From NCBI GenBank assembly GCA_021790415.1, contig JAJYDZ010000075.1:1-7533 (forward strand): a stretch of DNA of 7,533 nucleotides, given 5' to 3'. Under the pieces are notes generated by a model that worked only from the letters and a program-made list of their open reading frames with translations, was not told where the DNA came from and made no database searches. Positions 5,485-7,533 of the stretch are shown piece by piece. Position 1 is the first letter of the stretch; the number at the start of each line of letters is the position of its first letter. Source of the stretch: Thermoplasmata archaeon. Its GTDB lineage: Archaea > Thermoplasmatota > Thermoplasmata > Thermoplasmatales > Thermoplasmataceae. The position numbers and the translations under genes are program-made.

Positions 5485-7278
5485 TTAAATTTCTTCAATG
5501 CCTACTTCTTTCATGTCATCAAAGAAACGTGAAGGTTCAGTATGGTATCCATTCTGATTAACTTTAGAGTATGACATTACAATCTTTGACTTAGCTCTAG
5601 AAAGTGCCACAAACAGAATTCGTCTCTCTTCCTCTAGATTTCCTATTTTACCTTTCATTTTATGTGGAAGAATTCCGTCTTCCAATCGCATAATATACAC
5701 GACAGGAAACTCTAGGCCTTTAGACTGATGGATAGTCATAATCTTTACGACTTCATCCGACTCTTCGACTTTATCTTGTAAACGACTCCATTCCATACTT
5801 AGTAAAGTGGATAGATCTCTTGCATTGTTTATTTCCTCACTAACAGCAAGACTGATAATCTTCCGGATAATTGTTAAATCAGTTTGAAGCTTAGATTCTG
5901 AATCCAAGGTATCAATACCCGTTATTTTCATTAGGTTTGCAAAAATGTCTGTAATCGGAATATTTTTGAGTGATTCTATTTTCTGGACTATGCTTTCAGC
6001 GTCATTGTAGTTGATATCTTGTTCTTGCAAAAAAGCTTGGAGAGCCTTTATAAGTTTGGATTTTGAATGCTGTTGACCAGCAATAACAGAGATAGAGGTC
6101 TTGATAATTTTTGCTAAAGGGCTATTTTGCAGTCTTTTATCTCCAATTACACGGAAGGGTATCTCCATGTTGGCAAGAGTTTCTTTAATTTCTTTCATGT
6201 TCCAAGACATTCGGAACAGGATTACAAAATCTCCAAATTTCCTGTCTCCAAGGGTCACTTCAGTCATAATATCATTAGCCACGAATTTAGCCTCATCCTC
6301 AGGTTCATTCGCCGTGTGATAAAATACATGGCCCTTCTCACCTTTGAGGGCTGATTTTAACTCTTTGTCAAATCGGTCTAAATTATTTTTAATCAGTGCA
6401 TTTATGACATTTACAATTTCCTGGGGTGAGCGGTGATTCTGAATCAAAAATTCCACCTCAGCACTAAAGCTTTTAATAAATTCACGAATAGTTTCTGCTC
6501 TTGCATCCCTCCATTCATAAAGTATTTGGTCTTGGTCAGCGACCCCAAAAATAATACAGTTCTCTGGATCCACTATTTCTTTGAGTAGCTCTAACTGAAG
6601 AAGACTTGTATCCTGCAGTTCGTCTATAAATATAAATCTGAACGTATCGCCGAGAAGCTCCTTGAAACTAGGATTTGACCTAATCAGGTTCAAAGGGAGT
6701 TCAATAAGATCATCGAAATCTAATGCTCTCATTTTCCTTTTTATCTCATCATATTTCACCATTATTCTTCCAATTTCCGTCGAAATACCAACGAGTTCGG
6801 ATGGATTGGGCATATTCACTCGGCCACGGTATCTACTAATAATTTCGGGAAGATCGCATAATCTTTGTAGACTATTCTCGTCGTTCATTTCAAGAAGGAT
6901 ATCTCTCAAAATTTCAGTAACCACGTCTCTATCAACGATCTCAGACTCCCTGCTAATTCCCAACAAATGTGCGTAATGTTGTAGAAGGTGATGTCCAAAC
7001 TGGTGAAAATTACCTACCCATAGTCTTTCTCTTAAATCTGGTGATAAAAGACGGCCCAACCTAATTTGTAATTCTTTTGCTGCTTCATTCGTAAAAGTGA
7101 GACATAGAATTTTTGAATACGAATTTTTTGTAGTTACTAATTGGTAAGCAATCCTATTCACAAGCAGTCTGGTCTTTCCGCTACCAGGTCCTGCAATCAC
7201 CAATATATTCTTTCCTAATCTTAGTGCTATTTTTAACTGCTCTTCATTGAGGGCCGTTTCTAGTGAACTCGTTGCTAT
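5485..7278 (-). CDS. UvrD/Rep-type superfamily 1 DNA helicase, GajB-like
   Basis: This is an ATP-driven DNA helicase of about 597 residues if started at the ATA at 7278-7276. All core motifs are present in order: Q-motif LNEEQ (10-14), motif I AGPGSGKT (29-36), Ia TFTNEAAKEL (61-70), Ib NFHQF (90-94), II IDELQDT (218-224), III GVADQDQ..YEWR (245-257), IV QNHRS (280-284), V TIHQSKGLEF (515-524) and VI EEERRILFVALSRAK (549-563, R561 as arginine finger). It is shorter than UvrD or PcrA (about 720 residues), with a reduced 2B region, as in the GajB helicases of Gabija. No ATG, GTG or TTG lies between the in-frame stop (7284-7282) and TTG at 7203. Starting at that TTG would delete the Q-motif, so the coding sequence must begin earlier. 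ATA at 7278 sits 6 bases after a GAGAGG site. The 5' end overlaps the upstream gene by 35 bases, suggesting an operon. Helicase identity is certain; the Gabija link is inferred. Confidence 0.88.
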   Translation of the reverse strand: MATSSLETALNEEQLKIALRLGKNILVIAGPGSGKTRLLVNRIAYQLVTTKNSYSKILCLTFTNEAAKELQIRLGRLLSPDLRERLWVGNFHQFGHHLLQHYAHLLGISRESEIVDRDVVTEILRDILLEMNDENSLQRLCDLPEIISRYRGRVNMPNPSELVGISTEIGRIMVKYDEIKRKMRALDFDDLIELPLNLIRSNPSFKELLGDTFRFIFIDELQDTSLLQLELLKEIVDPENCIIFGVADQDQILYEWRDARAETIREFIKSFSAEVEFLIQNHRSPQEIVNVINALIKNNLDRFDKELKSALKGEKGHVFYHTANEPEDEAKFVANDIMTEVTLGDRKFGDFVILFRMSWNMKEIKETLANMEIPFRVIGDKRLQNSPLAKIIKTSISVIAGQQHSKSKLIKALQAFLQEQDINYNDAESIVQKIESLKNIPITDIFANLMKITGIDTLDSESKLQTDLTIIRKIISLAVSEEINNARDLSTLLSMEWSRLQDKVEESDEVVKIMTIHQSKGLEFPVVYIMRLEDGILPHKMKGKIGNLEEERRILFVALSRAKSKIVMSYSKVNQNGYHTEPSRFFDDMKEVGIEEI

Positions 7279-7513
7279 CCCCTACCTCTCTTTTTGCTAC
7301 TTCATATAAATGGTTCAATACATCCCTAAAATAAGCTGGAATATTCTTTGGTTCAGTCCCCCCAGACGTTAATTCATTGACAGCCTCAAAAGCTAATCCA
7401 GGTTTTTTTCCGAATTTATTTATAAACCCTAACTCCTCAGAATTTTGGGGAATAACTTTATCCCAATCACCTCTTCTATTTCCCCTGCCTTCTTTGTAAT
7501 TTCTGACAGCACT
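7244..7513 (-). CDS. C-terminal end of a probable OLD-family ATP-dependent endonuclease (partial, frame-interrupted)
   Basis: A - strand frame is open from 7513 to the TGA at 7246-7244 (89 residues) and contains no ATG or GTG, so it is the 3' part of a longer gene. It reads GDWDKVIPQ, GFINKFGKKPGLAFEAVNEL, then NIPAYFRDVLNHLYEVAKRE. The lysine-proline motif followed by helices and an I-P-x-x-(h)-x-x-(V/I)-L pattern is like the C-terminus of the TOPRIM nuclease region in OLD-family proteins, including GajA. An OLD-type gene just before a UvrD-like helicase is the Gabija arrangement, which supports the assignment. Upstream, this frame meets TAA at 7516-7514, while another frame is open from the window edge to 7432. 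Either a frameshift lies between about 7513 and 7432, or the bases at the window edge contain an error. It overlaps the helicase start by 35 bases. Confidence 0.5.
   Translation of the reverse strand, partial: SAVRNYKEGRGNRRGDWDKVIPQNSEELGFINKFGKKPGLAFEAVNELTSGGTEPKNIPAYFRDVLNHLYEVAKREVGDSNEFTRNGPQ
7276..7290 (-). promoter_or_regulatory. Ribosome binding site that points to an ATA start codon
   Basis: Read on the - strand, GAGAGG (7290-7285) is followed by six bases and then ATA (7278-7276). This is ideal Shine-Dalgarno spacing, and the frame opened by ATA runs straight into the helicase Q-motif. An in-frame TAG lies between the site and ATA, so nothing further upstream can be the start in this frame. 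ATA is either a rare near-cognate start or an ATG altered by mutation or sequencing error. Confidence 0.5.
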
Positions 7514-7533
7514 TTACGGACCCCCATTGTAAT

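Noticed and set aside
6101..6976. Several + strand open frames opposite the helicase
   Set aside because: The - strand here encodes continuous helicase sequence between conserved motifs, so these are shadows.
7201..7203. TTG as the helicase start codon
   Set aside because: It would begin one residue before the V-I-A of motif I and remove the conserved Q-motif that is encoded in frame just upstream.
1..7533. tRNA genes, CRISPR arrays, insertion sequences, attachment sites
   Set aside because: I saw no cloverleaf, no regularly spaced repeats, no transposase or integrase gene, and no repeated flanks in the window.

Overview
The window is an AT-rich bacterial stretch (by eye, somewhat over one third G+C) that reads as a piece of a defence island. 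Two multi-gene systems point toward each other, with a decayed nuclease gene between them. Close packing of genes, Shine-Dalgarno sites and GTG use show it is bacterial. The composition and style would suit a spirochaete such as Leptospira, or another low-GC Gram-negative, but no taxonomic marker is present and this is a weak guess.

Layout. Bases 1-197 are clearly more GC-rich than the rest and hold nested inverted repeats that fold into a multi-branched structure. The first nine bases form the complement of a perfect Shine-Dalgarno sequence, which is also the anti-Shine-Dalgarno end of 16S rRNA, so the identity of this element is open. Bases 198-476 are non-coding and very AT-rich. They carry two mutually exclusive hairpins and a possible promoter overlapped by a perfect palindrome. 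Bases 477-4935 are a tight three-gene operon on the + strand: an amino-DNA methyltransferase, a NurA-family nuclease 2 bases downstream, and a HerA-family hexameric translocase whose GTG start overlaps the nuclease stop by 4 bases. Bases 5040-5338 hold a frameshifted, truncated remnant of an HsdR-N-like PD-(D/E)xK nuclease. Bases 7278-5485 (- strand) encode a complete small UvrD/Rep-type superfamily 1 helicase. Its 5' end is overlapped by the 3' end of another - strand gene, 7513-7244, whose C-terminus resembles an OLD-family ATP-dependent endonuclease.

How the genes may work together. HerA and NurA are known partners: a ring-shaped DNA pump and the nuclease it feeds, first studied in archaeal DNA end resection. 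Placing a DNA methyltransferase at the head of the same operon suggests a restriction-modification-like system. In that model the methyltransferase marks host DNA, and HerA-NurA pumps and degrades unmarked DNA in place of a classical restriction subunit. No separate specificity subunit is visible, so target recognition probably lies in the long region between methyltransferase motifs I and IV. The OLD-like end plus UvrD-like helicase is the gene pair of Gabija (GajA/GajB), though the OLD part is too incomplete for a firm call.

The least ordinary points are the methyltransferase-NurA-HerA operon, the helicase that appears to start at an ATA codon behind a perfect Shine-Dalgarno, the one-base-deletion nuclease pseudogene, and the unexplained structured element at the left edge.
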